A DNA stretch of 64,000 nt from Candidatus Korarchaeum sp. Its GTDB lineage: Archaea; Korarchaeota; Korarchaeia; Korarchaeales; Korarchaeaceae. The translations under genes were made by a program, and so were the position numbers. The notes beneath the pieces were generated by a model. It searched no databases. It had not been told where the DNA came from and saw nothing but the letters and a program-made list of their open reading frames with translations. Positions 1 through 8,878 of this stretch are shown here, piece after piece (position 1 is the first letter of the stretch; each line of letters opens with the position of its first letter). Location of the stretch: NCBI GenBank assembly GCA_038888615.1, contig JAWAID010000001.1, positions 806,001 to 870,000 of the forward strand. Reading direction: 5' to 3'.

Positions 1-796
1 TGAAGGCATCGGAGCTCATAGCGTAAGGGACCCAATCCTCCCTTCTCAACCTCCCTAGGAACCTCACCTTCATCCCCCTAGCTAACCGAGCGAGCCTCTT
101 CCTCAGGGGACCTTCTCCAACTACCCAGAGGGAGACGTCGGTCTCAACGCTCCTGAGGTCGGTTAACAGGCTCTCTAGGTTCTTAGCCTCAACTAACCCA
201 CCCACGAATATCAACTGAACCTCCCCCTCCCTATCGACGGGTTCGGATCTCCTCAAGATGCCATCCACCTCCTCCACGTCCACGAAGTTGGGGATCACGA
301 AGACCCTCTCGTGGTCGATCCCTCGCGTGATGATCACCCTCCTATCCGCTTCATTCAGGGCTATGAAGGCCGCAGCCTCCCTAACGATCCTAAATGAGAT
401 CCTCTCGTGTAATTCAGCTAGGATAGAGGCTATTCCCGTGTAGAAGGCCCTTCCATGCAGCGTTATCACTACCCTACTCTTATCAGCGAAAGGGTAGGTC
501 AACAGCGTCGTGAAGGTGTAGACCGAGTGCATGTGAATCGCATCGAAATCCCTCACGATCCTCCTCGAGATCAAGGGGAGGCTGAAGGGTATCGGGTTCC
601 GTAGAGGCTCCAATGAGGACCTAAGCCTTATCACGGTGTATCCATCCTCCTCACAAACACCCACGCGTTCACGAGACGTCGTTAGCACTACCACGTCATG
701 GCCCCGAGACGATAGGAACTTGGACAACCTCTGCACGTGGTACTCAACGCCTCCCGGGTGCGGCGGGAAGCGGTGACAGACTTGAAGCACCCTCAT
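1..796 (-). CDS. Glycosyltransferase family 4, partial (C-terminus outside window)
   Basis: This gene reads off the left edge, so about 265 N-terminal residues are visible and no stop is seen. It starts with MRVLQVCHRFPPHPGGVEYH, the GT-B N-terminal glycine-rich acceptor loop typical of GT4 enzymes. It continues with FDAIHMHSVYT and TLHGRAF segments and then, in the second Rossmann lobe, VQLIFVGGLVEAKNLESLL. Members transfer sugars from nucleotide-sugar donors to glycans or lipids on the cytoplasmic face of the membrane. The E-x7-E donor-site motif would lie beyond the edge. The ATG at 796 is preceded by a GGGGAG Shine-Dalgarno sequence. It follows the radical-SAM gene by 12 bp and may be co-transcribed with it. 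The exact substrate cannot be told. Confidence 0.85.
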   Translation of the reverse strand, partial: MRVLQVCHRFPPHPGGVEYHVQRLSKFLSSRGHDVVVLTTSRERVGVCEEDGYTVIRLRSSLEPLRNPIPFSLPLISRRIVRDFDAIHMHSVYTFTTLLTYPFADKSRVVITLHGRAFYTGIASILAELHERISFRIVREAAAFIALNEADRRVIITRGIDHERVFVIPNFVDVEEVDGILRRSEPVDREGEVQLIFVGGLVEAKNLESLLTDLRSVETDVSLWVVGEGPLRKRLARLARGMKVRFLGRLRREDWVPYAMSSDAF

Positions 797-808
797 CGAT
801 CTCCCCGC

Positions 809-1891
809 TCATATTAAGAGGAGGCCTCCGCTGGTGCGACATCTTCCCACGATGGGTATCAGCTCCCCGCAGTTGGGGCACCTCCCATCCTCGGTCAGGT
901 TGCACCTCTCGATCGAGAAGCCGTACCTCCTTATCAGCAAGGTCCCGCACTCAGGGCAGTAGGTGTTCTCCGATGGATCGCCCGGAACGTTCCCAGCGTA
1001 AACGTACTTAACTCCCTCCTCCTTAGCGATCTTAACAGCTCTCCTTATCGTGTCTACGGGAGTCGGAGGGACCCTCTTCATCCTGTAATGAGGGAAGAAC
1101 CTCGAGAAGTGAACGGGGGTGTCGCTACTCACTTCCCTCACGACCCACCTCGAGAATGCCCTTATCTCATCCTCCCCATCGTTGTACCCAGGTATTATTA
1201 AGTAAGTGAGTTCCACGTGCTTACCGGCTCTCTTAAGAGCGATTACAGTATCCAAGACGGGTTTTAGGAAGGGGGCCTTAGCTACCCTTCTGTAGAAGTC
1301 ATCCGTGAAGGCCTTCACGTCCACGTTGGCCGCGTCTATCAACGGTATGAGCCTCTCCCTCGCTTCCTCGCTCCAGTATCCATTGGTAACGCTCACAGTA
1401 GCTAACCTATTCCTCCTAGCGAGCTCAGCGGTCTCGCACACCCACTCCATGCTCACTACGGTTGGCTCGTTGTAGGTGAAAGCGATGCTGGAAGCTCCGT
1501 AATTCAGGGCCTCCTCAATCGCTTCCTCGGGTGGTAGGTAAGTGAGGTGGGTGAAGCTCTCCGGCTCGGACTGGCTTATAACCCAGTTCTGACAGTGCTC
1601 GCAGAAGAGGTTGCATCCGACCGTCCCTATGCTGTAGGTCCTGCTACCCGGCATGAAGTGGAAGAGGGGCTTCTTCTCTATGGGGTCCATGGCTACACCG
1701 CTCATCATCCCGTAGTTGACCTCGCAGAGGGTACCCTCAACGTTCAGCTTAGATTTGCAGAGCCCGTACATCCCCTCGGGGATAACGCACTTCCTAGGGC
1801 ATGCTAAACACCTCACTCTACCATCTCTTAAGCTTTCCTGAAGCTTAGCCCTCACCCTGTGAGCTCCCCCATTCGGGCAATCCTCAACCAT
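809..1891 (-). CDS. amrS: AmmeMemoRadiSam-system radical SAM enzyme (PFL-activase-like)
   Basis: A 360-aa radical-SAM protein of the COG1180 / AmrS type. An N-terminal cysteine cluster (CLACPRKC, CKSK, about residues 34-50) precedes the canonical cluster motif GCNLFCEHCQN (CX3CX2C, about residues 93-103), which binds the 4Fe-4S cluster that cleaves S-adenosylmethionine. The C-terminus carries a rubredoxin-like or zinc-ribbon tail (YCPECG ... CPNCGE). The family is usually found with AMMECR1 and Memo partners of unknown reaction, and neither is in this window. A TATA-like element (AAAAGTTTAT, minus strand, 1913-1925) lies about 27 bp before the ATG, so the mRNA is probably leaderless. Family assignment is firm; the substrate is unknown. 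Confidence 0.9.
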   Translation of the reverse strand: MVEDCPNGGAHRVRAKLQESLRDGRVRCLACPRKCVIPEGMYGLCKSKLNVEGTLCEVNYGMMSGVAMDPIEKKPLFHFMPGSRTYSIGTVGCNLFCEHCQNWVISQSEPESFTHLTYLPPEEAIEEALNYGASSIAFTYNEPTVVSMEWVCETAELARRNRLATVSVTNGYWSEEARERLIPLIDAANVDVKAFTDDFYRRVAKAPFLKPVLDTVIALKRAGKHVELTYLIIPGYNDGEDEIRAFSRWVVREVSSDTPVHFSRFFPHYRMKRVPPTPVDTIRRAVKIAKEEGVKYVYAGNVPGDPSENTYCPECGTLLIRRYGFSIERCNLTEDGRCPNCGELIPIVGRCRTSGGLLLI

Positions 1892-1912
1892 CGCTGAATC
1901 GTCAAATGAGCC

Positions 1913-1925
1913 CTGATAAACTTTT
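1913..1925 (-). promoter_or_regulatory. TATA/BRE-like promoter of the radical-SAM gene
   Basis: On the minus strand this reads AAAAGTTTATCAG, a purine BRE followed by an A/T-rich TATA-like core. It is centred about 27 bp upstream of the ATG at 1891, the spacing expected for a leaderless archaeal transcript. Seen directly; activity is inferred. Confidence 0.5.
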
Positions 1926-1978
1926 CATGAGGGCTTCTCGGACCTCTTGGGTTGCTGATCACTCAAAGCTCAACGGAC

Positions 1979-2530
1979 CTAAGACTTAATGGCGCTCAAT
2001 ATCAATCCCTTCAAGGATGCTAACGCTTCCTCGCACTTGCTCCCGCTTATCATGACTTCGATGAACCAGGACCTACCGTACCAAATGGAGAGCGTCTGGT
2101 TCCCTTCAGCAAATAGGAGGAAGCCGCCCTCATCGGTGAAGAGGTACTTGGTCCTCTCAGGGGGGAGCTCCTCCCTGACCCTAGCTATAGCCCTGGCTCC
2201 GAATTGGAGTGAGCTCTGAGCGTTCGGGAACTTCGAGACTAAGAGGAGCGCGAACGTATCATTACCGTACCCTAGGGAGTACAAGTAGGCGCTGGTACCC
2301 ATTGGGAAATCGAAACCCGATCCCAAGCTGAACACGGGCTGATATCCGAGCAGGAAGAACCCCTTACCCGAGAACGAGGTCGAGTTGAGCTTTGAGGAGA
2401 ACTCGCTGAAGGAGACCCCCTCAGGAGGGAGGGGCCACTCCTCACCGAACTGGGGTGAGGGGATCAGGTATATGATGGCTCCGAGAAGCATCACGCCCAG
2501 CATGATCAGAGCCGGTAGTACCAGCCTCAA
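1979..2530 (-). CDS. Hypothetical membrane-anchored extracytoplasmic protein
   Basis: I do not recognise this protein. The open frame extends upstream to 2659, but I place the start at the TTG at 2530. A TATA-like CTTTTAATAT lies upstream at about 2572-2582, inside the longer frame, and a CTGAGG ribosome-binding-like sequence precedes the TTG. The resulting 183-aa protein begins with one hydrophobic helix (LVLPALIMLGVMLLGAIIYLIP) acting as a signal anchor. A mixed alpha/beta extracytoplasmic domain of about 150 residues follows, with no recognisable catalytic motif (FSGKGFFLLGYQPVFSLGSG, ISGSKCEEALASLKGLI). It stands alone between the radical-SAM gene and the PhoU-like gene. It is probably a real gene, because the hydrophobic segment and codon use are coherent. 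Confidence 0.55.
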   Translation of the reverse strand: MRLVLPALIMLGVMLLGAIIYLIPSPQFGEEWPLPPEGVSFSEFSSKLNSTSFSGKGFFLLGYQPVFSLGSGFDFPMGTSAYLYSLGYGNDTFALLLVSKFPNAQSSLQFGARAIARVREELPPERTKYLFTDEGGFLLFAEGNQTLSIWYGRSWFIEVMISGSKCEEALASLKGLILSAIKS

Positions 2531-2769
2531 GCGGGTCCTCAGGCTATCACCTAGCTGGAATGCCTCAGTGATATTAAAAGGAGAAGTCGCTCTCGGGTGT
2601 GAAGGAACACGGTATCCGCAATCCGTTAATATAGTAAATTCACGCAGGTGGGGGATCATGGGGTAGCGAATCGACTTCCGAGTCGATTGAGAATTAAAGT
2701 ATCGACGCCGCGTTAACGTAAAAGATCCAGCCGTTATCGGACATCCCCACTCAATTTTACCGAGGGGGA

Positions 2770-2780
2770 AATTTATATAT
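2770..2780 (+). promoter_or_regulatory. TATA box upstream of the PhoU-like gene
   Basis: AATTTATATAT follows a GA-rich BRE-like stretch (CGAGGGGG). It lies about 35 bp before the ATG at 2809, leaving a leader of roughly 8-10 nt. Confidence 0.6.
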
Positions 2781-2808
2781 GCGCGGCATAGCAGCTAGCT
2801 CGATGTAA

Positions 2809-3432
2809 ATGGCCACTCTGCTGGATAAGGAGATAAGGTCGATATTCTCCGAGGTGGTTAAGTCCAGTGAGCTCTCGCTTCAGCTCACGAGGATGTGCGT
2901 AGATGCGCTCCTGGGTAAGCTGAACTCCTCTGAGCTACTGGCGGAGGTGGATAAGGGGGCTCAGATACTCTCCTTCTCCCATGAGCAGGTGAGGTTGAAG
3001 ATAAGCGAGGTCCTAGCTAGGTTTCAACCGATGGGTGGGGATCTCAGGAAGTTGATATCGCTCTTAGAGATATCCTACGGCCTGCTGAGATTGGGGAGAT
3101 ACGCCAGGAACATAGCTCAAACTATAACGATGTTCGGTGATCTGAGGGACTGTGACCTCTCTAGGGTCGTTACAACCGCAGAGCTAACGGACAGAATGGT
3201 GAAAGACGCGCTGAGAGCGGTTGAGAGTGGGGATCAGGAACTCGCCAGGAGGGTCATGGAGATGGACGATGAGGTCGACGGAGCTTACAACGAGCACATC
3301 AGGAGGTGGCTTCTAAGCGGCGAGGAGAGGGAACCCGTTTGTGCGGTAGCGAATACCCTTATCCTGAGGTACCTCGAGAGGATGGCTGATCACGCGGTTC
3401 AGATAGCGGAGGAAGTCCTGAGGATGTCCTGA
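2809..3432 (+). CDS. phoU: PhoU-family phosphate signalling/transport regulator
   Basis: A 207-aa all-helical protein with the two-repeat PhoU architecture. The first three-helix bundle spans about residues 1-105 and the second about 106-207. Diagnostic metal-binding and helix motifs are visible: MDDEVDGAYNEHI in the second repeat and the C-terminal ILRYLERMADHAVQIAEEV (R-x-LER-x-x-DHA-x-x-IAE). PhoU proteins damp phosphate uptake and signalling by acting on the PstSCAB transporter and its partners. Here the gene is alone and 11 kb from pstCAB (13961-16519), so the functional link is by family only. The ATG at 2809 follows a clear TATA box by about 35 bp. Confidence 0.85.
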   Translation: MATLLDKEIRSIFSEVVKSSELSLQLTRMCVDALLGKLNSSELLAEVDKGAQILSFSHEQVRLKISEVLARFQPMGGDLRKLISLLEISYGLLRLGRYARNIAQTITMFGDLRDCDLSRVVTTAELTDRMVKDALRAVESGDQELARRVMEMDDEVDGAYNEHIRRWLLSGEEREPVCAVANTLILRYLERMADHAVQIAEEVLRMS

Positions 3433-3453
3433 TATCCATCAGGAGCGATCCCC

Positions 3454-4611
3454 TTGAGGGTGGGTGGAGTGGATCTCAATGAGGTGGCTGAACGCTTCGG
3501 AACACCAGCATACGTGATAGATCTCGATAGAGTCAAGGAGAACTTCCTGAGGCTGAGTAATGCATTAAAATGCCCTCACGTCATAGCGTACGCCTATAAA
3601 GCGAATCACGAGCCTGAGTTAGTGAGGACACTAGCCGCTTTAGGCTCCGGTGCCACCGTGCCATCAGCCTTCGGTATCATGCTAGCTAAGTGGGCCGGCG
3701 TGCCCCCCGATAGGACGGTGCTGGTGGGGCCCAGCCCCTCGGTAGGGGACCTGAGGGAGGCCCTGGACTTCGGGGCGATAATCTCACTGGAAAGTGAATC
3801 AGAGGCTAGAGTTCTCAAAAACCTTGGGAGAGCAAAGGTGATGGTCAGAGTGAATCCGGGGATGGGTGCTGGAGCCCATCCCAGCTTAGTGACGAGCGGA
3901 AAAGGGAGCAAGTTCGGTCTCCCTCCCGAGAGGGCCCTAAATCTCTACGAGTCCTTAAAATCCGATCTAGAGGTTATGGGCTTCCACACCCACATAGGGA
4001 GTCAGATACTCTCCGTGGAACCATTTAAAGCGGCTCTAGATGTCCTAAGGGATCTCGTGGAGAGAGCTGGGGGCGTTGATGTGATAGATCTGGGAGGTGG
4101 CATCGGCGTGCCTTACTCGGGTGAGAGGCCCTTCCCGCTGGAGGATTACGCCAGCCTATCTTGCGGTTGCGCGAGGGAGCTCGGGGCCACACTCCTCCTG
4201 GAGACGGGCAGGTACATAGTGGCCGACGCCGGCTACCTCCTGACCAGGGTGAACTACGTGAAGGAAGTTGAGGGAGTCAAGTGGATCCTAGTGGACGCTG
4301 GAATGAATGATCTGATAAGACCGGCTCTCTACGGGGCTAGGCATGAGGTGATCTGCAGCGCTGAGGGGACTAGGGAGAGGGTCATGATAGCGGGACCCGT
4401 TTGCGAATCAGCCGATGTGTTCGGCGAGTACGAGCTGCCCGAGCTGAGGGAAGGGGATCTGATCGCCTTCAAGAACGCTGGGGCTTACGGGTTCTCAATG
4501 GCGAGCAGGTACAACCTGAGGCCTCTCCCGGCAGTCGTGGCCATCGAGGGAGGGAGCTTCAGGTTGCTGAGGGCCAGGGAGGGATTCGAGAGGGCGATCC
4601 TCGGACTTTGA
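3454..4611 (+). CDS. lysA: Diaminopimelate/ornithine-type PLP decarboxylase (LysA-like)
   Basis: A 385-aa fold-type III PLP decarboxylase. The PLP lysine sits in AYAYKANHEPELV (about residue 49). GFHTHIGSQ, the glycine loop DLGGGIGVPY (phosphate binding), LLETGRYIVADAGY, and PVCESADVFG with the active-site Cys at the dimer interface follow in the LysA order. GAYGFSMASRYNLRP is the usual C-terminal signature. Diaminopimelate decarboxylase makes lysine from meso-DAP, but archaeal relatives may act on other diamino acids. The start is the TTG at 3454, preceded by AGGAG with 8-nt spacing. It sits 21 bp after phoU and may be co-transcribed. Archaea without other DAP-pathway genes nearby warrant caution about substrate. 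Confidence 0.85.
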   Translation: MRVGGVDLNEVAERFGTPAYVIDLDRVKENFLRLSNALKCPHVIAYAYKANHEPELVRTLAALGSGATVPSAFGIMLAKWAGVPPDRTVLVGPSPSVGDLREALDFGAIISLESESEARVLKNLGRAKVMVRVNPGMGAGAHPSLVTSGKGSKFGLPPERALNLYESLKSDLEVMGFHTHIGSQILSVEPFKAALDVLRDLVERAGGVDVIDLGGGIGVPYSGERPFPLEDYASLSCGCARELGATLLLETGRYIVADAGYLLTRVNYVKEVEGVKWILVDAGMNDLIRPALYGARHEVICSAEGTRERVMIAGPVCESADVFGEYELPELREGDLIAFKNAGAYGFSMASRYNLRPLPAVVAIEGGSFRLLRAREGFERAILGL

Positions 4612-4676
4612 ACTTCAGCTAGAAGGTACCTGCAGCGTCGGGGAAAAGCATAAGAATTCCGTCGGGACCTCCGTGT

Positions 4677-5924
4677 ATGCTGGACGAGTACTACGGGTCG
4701 CTGTTCAAGTGCGGGCCCTCCTTCCCCATCGTGGTGGAAAGGGGGCTCGGCGCGGAGGTGTGGAGCGTCGACGGCAGGCGTTTCCTGGACTTCAGCGGGG
4801 CGGCCACCTCCCTCGGCCAGTCCCATCCCAGGGTGGTCAACGCGATAAAGTCCGGGGTCGAGAAGATCACGGGGTTCTCCGGGTTATTAGCGCCTACGGA
4901 GCCCTTCCTGAGACTGGGGATGGAGCTCAGATCGATAGCACCGATCAAGAACCCCTCGATAGCTTACGCGACCACCGGGAGTGAGGCAAGCGACTTCGCC
5001 ATCCAGCTCGCTAAATACGCCACCGGGAGGAGCGTGATAATCTCCTTCTACGGTGCGTACCACGGGCTCACGGGGTACGCGCTGTTCTCATCACCTACCG
5101 AGGGGATGAGGAGGGTCAGGCCCCACCTGGTGGATGCCCTCTTCGCCCCCTACCCCAGGTGCCGGCGCGAGGGCTGCGTTGAGGAATCGATAAGGTTCAT
5201 AGAGGAGGAGATCATAGGCAGGGCGGTGGAGCCTGATGACATCGCGGCGATGATTGTGGAGCCGCTTCAATCTCACGGCGGCATAATATTGCCACCGGCT
5301 GAGTTCTTCAGGGAACTGAGGAGGATAACGAAGGAGATAGGGGCTGTCCTGATAGTGGATGAGGTCTACACGGGTTTCGGCAGGACGGGAAGGTGGTGGG
5401 GTATCGAGCATCACGCGGTGGAGCCCGACGCCATCGTAATGGGTAAGGGGATCGCGGGTGGTTTGCCGCTAGCAGCGGTAGCCTTCAGGAGCGATCTGAT
5501 CGATGAATGGTACCTCTGCAGCGGTGGGAGCCTGGGGACCTTCGCGGGGAACTACCTATCGGCCCTAGCCTCGCTAGCCACCATAGAGGCGATAAGGGAG
5601 GAGGGACTACTGAAGAACGCTGAGGAAAGGGGAAGGCAGTTGAGCAAAGCCCTTGAGGAGTTCGTGGGGAGGTTCGACGCTGTGGCGGACGCCAGGGGGG
5701 TAGGCTGCGTTCAGGGGATAGAGATATGTGAGGGAGGAAAGCCGTCGAGGAAGCTGGCTGATGAGCTCAAGTGGGCCCTGTTCAGGAGGGGGCTGCTCGC
5801 GATACCGGTCGGCAGGCATCATAACGTCATCAAGTTAACGCCTCCGATCACGATAAGGGAGGAACAGATGGAGGAGGCCATCGGGATCCTCGAGGAAGCC
5901 ATTCGGGAGATCAGCCGAGGATGA
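4677..5924 (+). CDS. Class-III (acetylornithine/GABA-type) PLP aminotransferase
   Basis: A 415-aa fold-type I, subgroup II aminotransferase. Motifs in order are GRRFLDFSGAATSLGQSHP, the phosphate-binding TTGSEASDFAIQLAKYATG, FYGAYHG, IVEPLQSHGGII, the PLP-contacting IVDEVYTGFGRTG, and the Schiff-base lysine in IVMGKGIAGGLPLAAV (about residue 261). Members transfer omega-amino groups (GABA, ornithine, acetylornithine, beta-alanine) or act as amino-acid epimerases. The substrate cannot be assigned from sequence alone. It lies downstream of the lysA-like gene on the same strand. Its last 14 bp overlap the convergent small membrane ORF ending at 5911. A second class-III enzyme is at 59090-60382. 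Confidence 0.85.
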   Translation: MLDEYYGSLFKCGPSFPIVVERGLGAEVWSVDGRRFLDFSGAATSLGQSHPRVVNAIKSGVEKITGFSGLLAPTEPFLRLGMELRSIAPIKNPSIAYATTGSEASDFAIQLAKYATGRSVIISFYGAYHGLTGYALFSSPTEGMRRVRPHLVDALFAPYPRCRREGCVEESIRFIEEEIIGRAVEPDDIAAMIVEPLQSHGGIILPPAEFFRELRRITKEIGAVLIVDEVYTGFGRTGRWWGIEHHAVEPDAIVMGKGIAGGLPLAAVAFRSDLIDEWYLCSGGSLGTFAGNYLSALASLATIEAIREEGLLKNAEERGRQLSKALEEFVGRFDAVADARGVGCVQGIEICEGGKPSRKLADELKWALFRRGLLAIPVGRHHNVIKLTPPITIREEQMEEAIGILEEAIREISRG

Positions 5925-6051
5925 GCGAGGTTATGATGACGAGAATAAGGACTATCAATGAGATCAATATTAATGGAAGTAGGTGAGTGGTCAACAACGC
6001 TATCAGGAACGCTATGTAGTCTTTAAGGGTTAACTCACCGCCTTCCCCCAA
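5911..6051 (-). CDS. Small single- or double-pass membrane peptide (46 aa) at the end of the peptide ABC operon
   Basis: This short ORF is below usual length cut-offs. A TTG start at 6051 lies 4 nt after the TGA of the ATPase gene and is preceded by GAGGGTGAG at proper spacing. The product begins MGEGGELTLKDYIAFLIALL and continues with TTHLLPLILISLIVLILVII before ending TSLILG. The last 30 residues are almost purely hydrophobic and the N-terminus is charged and soluble. It is the sixth cistron of the SBP-permease-permease-ATPase-ATPase operon and ends inside the convergent aminotransferase gene. Small hydrophobic proteins can modulate ABC transporters, but that role here is inference. It could be spurious; the ribosome-binding site and tight spacing argue against that. 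Confidence 0.5.
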   Translation of the reverse strand: MGEGGELTLKDYIAFLIALLTTHLLPLILISLIVLILVIITSLILG

Positions 6052-6055
6052 AGAC

Positions 6056-7039
6056 TCACCCTCCCAATCGATCCCAGAAGTGACAGCTCACCCAGTGTCC
6101 GTGCACGGCTTCCTCAAGCGGCGGCTCCTCCCTGCCACACTCCTCCCGAGCGAAGGGGCACCTGGTGTGGAACCTGCATCCAGGGGGTGGGTTCAACGGG
6201 CTCGGGATCTCCCCCAGCAGGATCATCTTCTCCCTCCTCTTAGCGACCTTTGGATCGGGGATCGGTATTGAGGAGAGCAATCCCCTCGTGTAGGGATGAA
6301 GCGGGTTCTCGAAGAGCTCCTCCGTGCTAGCGAGCTCTATCAACTTACCCAGGTACATGACCCCCACCCTCTCGCTCATGTATCTGACGACGGCCAAGTT
6401 GTGGCTTATGAGCAGGTAGGTTAGGTCTAACTCCCGTTTCAAGTCAGATAGCAGGTTCAGTATCTTAGCTTGAACGCTGACATCAAGGGCGGAGGTAGGT
6501 TCATCAAGCACGATGAACTCCGGCCTCAGGATCAGGGCTCTAGCGATCACTATCCTCTGCCTCTGACCTCCTGAGAACTCATGAGGGTACCTGCTCATGT
6601 GCTCCGGGTTGAGCCCCACGAGCCTCAGGACCTCTGACACCTCCTCCCTGATCCTCCTCTCATCAGCTCCCTCGTGTATCACCAAGGGCTCGCCGACGAT
6701 GTCCTTCACGCGCTTTTTAGGGTGCAGAGCTCTGTAAGGATCCTGGAACACGATCTGCATCTTCCTCCTCAATCGGAGGAGGTCCTTCCCCTTCAGGTCA
6801 GTTATATCGGTACCGTTGAAAAGTATCCTGCCTCCAGTCGGCTCCAGTAACTTTATTGCGGTCCTTCCGAGCGTCGTCTTACCGCTTCCGGATTCGCCGA
6901 CCAACCCGAACGTCTCCCCCCTCCTTATCTCGAAGGAGACCCCGTCCACGGCTCTCACGTGCCCCACCACGCGCATAGCGATTCCTCCCCTCACCGGAAA
7001 GTACTTCTTGAGGTCCTTAAGCTCTAGCATCTTCATCAA
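6056..7039 (-). CDS. Oligopeptide/dipeptide ABC transporter ATP-binding protein (OppF/DppF-like)
   Basis: A 327-aa ABC ATPase. Walker A is GESGSGKTT (about residues 49-57), the Q-loop is [10 protein letters not shown], the signature is FSGGQRQR, Walker B is [12 protein letters not shown], and the switch His is in LLISHNLAV. The C-terminal oligopeptide-transporter extension [20 protein letters not shown] is present with its cysteines, the region seen to bind a 4Fe-4S cluster in some Opp/Dpp ATPases. It powers import of short peptides together with the OppD-like ATPase directly upstream (4-bp overlap at 7036-7039). It is the fifth gene of the operon that starts near 11602. The alternative start at the third Met makes little difference. 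Confidence 0.9.
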   Translation of the reverse strand: MMKMLELKDLKKYFPVRGGIAMRVVGHVRAVDGVSFEIRRGETFGLVGESGSGKTTLGRTAIKLLEPTGGRILFNGTDITDLKGKDLLRLRRKMQIVFQDPYRALHPKKRVKDIVGEPLVIHEGADERRIREEVSEVLRLVGLNPEHMSRYPHEFSGGQRQRIVIARALILRPEFIVLDEPTSALDVSVQAKILNLLSDLKRELDLTYLLISHNLAVVRYMSERVGVMYLGKLIELASTEELFENPLHPYTRGLLSSIPIPDPKVAKRREKMILLGEIPSPLNPPPGCRFHTRCPFAREECGREEPPLEEAVHGHWVSCHFWDRLGG

Positions 7040-7995
7040 CCTCCGTACAGGAAGCAGGCGACCTCATGCCCCTTGATCACTTCCAGGAGCCTAGGCACCT
7101 CCTTCTCACAAATGCCCATCCTGTGGGGACACCTCGGGTGGAACAGGCATCCGGGCGGCGGGTTTATGAGAGAGGGTATCTCCCCTTCCATCGAGAACAG
7201 CCTCCCCTCCCGCCTCTCGGGGCTAGGTATGGCCCTCAGAAGGCCCTTCGTGTAGGGATGAAGCGGGTTCTCGAAGAGCTCCTCCGTGTCGGCTAGCTCA
7301 ACTATCCTTCCGGCGTATATGACCGCTATCCTGTCGGACACCTCGGCAGCCAGGGCCAGGTCGTGCGTTATGTAGAGCACGCTGGTCCCGAGCTCCCTTA
7401 TGAGCTGCCTGAAGAGCTCCATTATCTGCGCTTGTATCGTCACGTCCAGGGCTGAGGTCGGTTCATCAGCTATCAGTAGCTTCGGCTTAAGGGCTAGGGC
7501 CATGGAGATGACTATCCTCTGAGCCATACCGCCGCTCAGCTCGTGAGGGTAGCTCCTGTAGATCCTCTCGGGATCCGGCAGGCCGACCCTCCTGAACATC
7601 TCCAGCACTCTCTCCCTAGCCTCACTCTTGGGCAGGTCCTCGTGGACCAAGAAGGACTCCTCCACCTGCTTGCCCACCGGTATGACGGGGTTGAGCGCGG
7701 CCTTGGGCTCCTGGAATATCATGGAGATCTCCTTCCCCCTGATCCTCAGAATCTCCTCCTGAGGGAGCTTCAGCAGGTCCCTACCCTCGAATATTATCTC
7801 TCCTCCCGTTATCTCAGCGTTCTGATCCAAAAGTCGGAGTATGGAGAGTCCAGTCACCGTTTTTCCGCTTCCAGTCTCTCCAACGAGGCCCAGGGTATCG
7901 CCGTAGTTCATCCTGAGGTGGACCCCGTCGACCGCCCTAACCAACCCCCTGAGCGTGCGAAACACCACCCTGAGGTCCCTCACCTCCAAGAGCAA
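7036..7995 (-). CDS. Oligopeptide/dipeptide ABC transporter ATP-binding protein (OppD/DppD-like)
   Basis: A 319-aa ABC ATPase paralogous to its downstream neighbour. It has Walker [21 protein letters not shown], signature LSGGMAQR (typical of OppD), Walker [14 protein letters not shown], and ITHDLAL. The C-terminal [20 protein letters not shown] cysteine cluster marks it as a peptide-transporter ATPase. OppD and OppF normally form a heterodimer on the cytoplasmic face of the two permeases. It follows the DppC-like permease by 5 bp and overlaps the next ATPase by 4 bp, so translation is probably coupled. Confidence 0.9.
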   Translation of the reverse strand: MLLEVRDLRVVFRTLRGLVRAVDGVHLRMNYGDTLGLVGETGSGKTVTGLSILRLLDQNAEITGGEIIFEGRDLLKLPQEEILRIRGKEISMIFQEPKAALNPVIPVGKQVEESFLVHEDLPKSEARERVLEMFRRVGLPDPERIYRSYPHELSGGMAQRIVISMALALKPKLLIADEPTSALDVTIQAQIMELFRQLIRELGTSVLYITHDLALAAEVSDRIAVIYAGRIVELADTEELFENPLHPYTKGLLRAIPSPERREGRLFSMEGEIPSLINPPPGCLFHPRCPHRMGICEKEVPRLLEVIKGHEVACFLYGG

Positions 7996-8000
7996 GGTCC

Positions 8001-8867
8001 CTACCTCCTGGCCCTGACGTTGAGTATGTCATTTATCCCGTCCCCGAGCAGGTTGAATCCCAGCGTCGCGAGCAGTATAGCGAAGCCTGGGAAGGTCGAG
8101 ACCCACCACTGCTCCGTTATGAACCTCCTGCCCTCGCTCACCATGACCCCCCACTCGGGCGTCGGCGGCTGGACCCCCAACCCCAGGAAACCCAGGCCCG
8201 CGGCGGTCAGTATGGTCCCCCCCATGTCGAGCGTGGCCTGCACTATCACGGGCGGTACTATCATCGGTAGGACGTGCCTGAGGATTATCCTCAGGTCGCT
8301 CGCTCCTATGGCCCTAGCGGCCTCGATGAAGGTCTCCTCCCTCACCTGCAGCGTGCTGGCCCTCGCCAGCCTGGCGTAGTAGACCCAGGAGACGAAGGCT
8401 ATCGCTAGCATCGTGTTGAAGATCCCCGGTCCTAGAGCCGCGGCCACGGCCATGGCGAGTATCAGCCTCGGGAAGGCCATGAAGATGTCGGTCACCCTCA
8501 TGAGCACCTCATCGACCTTACCACCGAAGTAGCCCGAGATCACCCCGATCAGGGTCCCTAAGCTGAAGGACACGGCTACGACGACGACCGCTATCGTTAA
8601 GGAGATCCTGGACCCCCAGACGACCCTGCTGAATATGTCCCTACCCAGCTGATCGGTCCCGAAGGGGTGCTCTGGACCGGGAGGTAGGAGTCTCTTAGAT
8701 AGCTCCTGCTTCACGGGGTCATGCTTAGCTATGTGAGGCGCGAATAACGCTATCGATACGAGTAGTATCACGAGAGAGAGTCCTAAGATCGTTAAGGGTG
8801 ATCTCCTAATCAAAATGAGATTTATCCTGAGGTCCTCCGATCTCAAGTACCCCTGTATGGTTGCCAA
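8001..8867 (-). CDS. Peptide ABC transporter permease (DppC/OppC-like)
   Basis: A 288-aa inner-membrane permease with about six TM segments, starting from SPLTILGLSLVILLVSIALFAPHIA. The DppC landmarks GTDQLGRDIFSRVVWGSRISL and the EAA loop ETFIEAARAIGASDLRIILRHVLPMI, which docks onto the ATPases, are present. The open frame extends to 9038, but that part overlaps the upstream permease gene. I chose the TTG at 8867, which has a GGGGTGATCCC ribosome-binding site immediately after the dppB stop. It pairs with the DppB-like permease to form the peptide channel. Confidence 0.88.
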   Translation of the reverse strand: MATIQGYLRSEDLRINLILIRRSPLTILGLSLVILLVSIALFAPHIAKHDPVKQELSKRLLPPGPEHPFGTDQLGRDIFSRVVWGSRISLTIAVVVVAVSFSLGTLIGVISGYFGGKVDEVLMRVTDIFMAFPRLILAMAVAAALGPGIFNTMLAIAFVSWVYYARLARASTLQVREETFIEAARAIGASDLRIILRHVLPMIVPPVIVQATLDMGGTILTAAGLGFLGLGVQPPTPEWGVMVSEGRRFITEQWWVSTFPGFAILLATLGFNLLGDGINDILNVRARR

Positions 8868-8878
8868 GGGATCACCCC

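Noticed and set aside
1547-1807. Plus-strand open frames inside minus-strand genes (for example here and at 17290-17727, 7543-8379, 8001-9038 upstream part)
   Set aside because: They are antisense or frame shadows of well-supported genes and lack family motifs and promoters.
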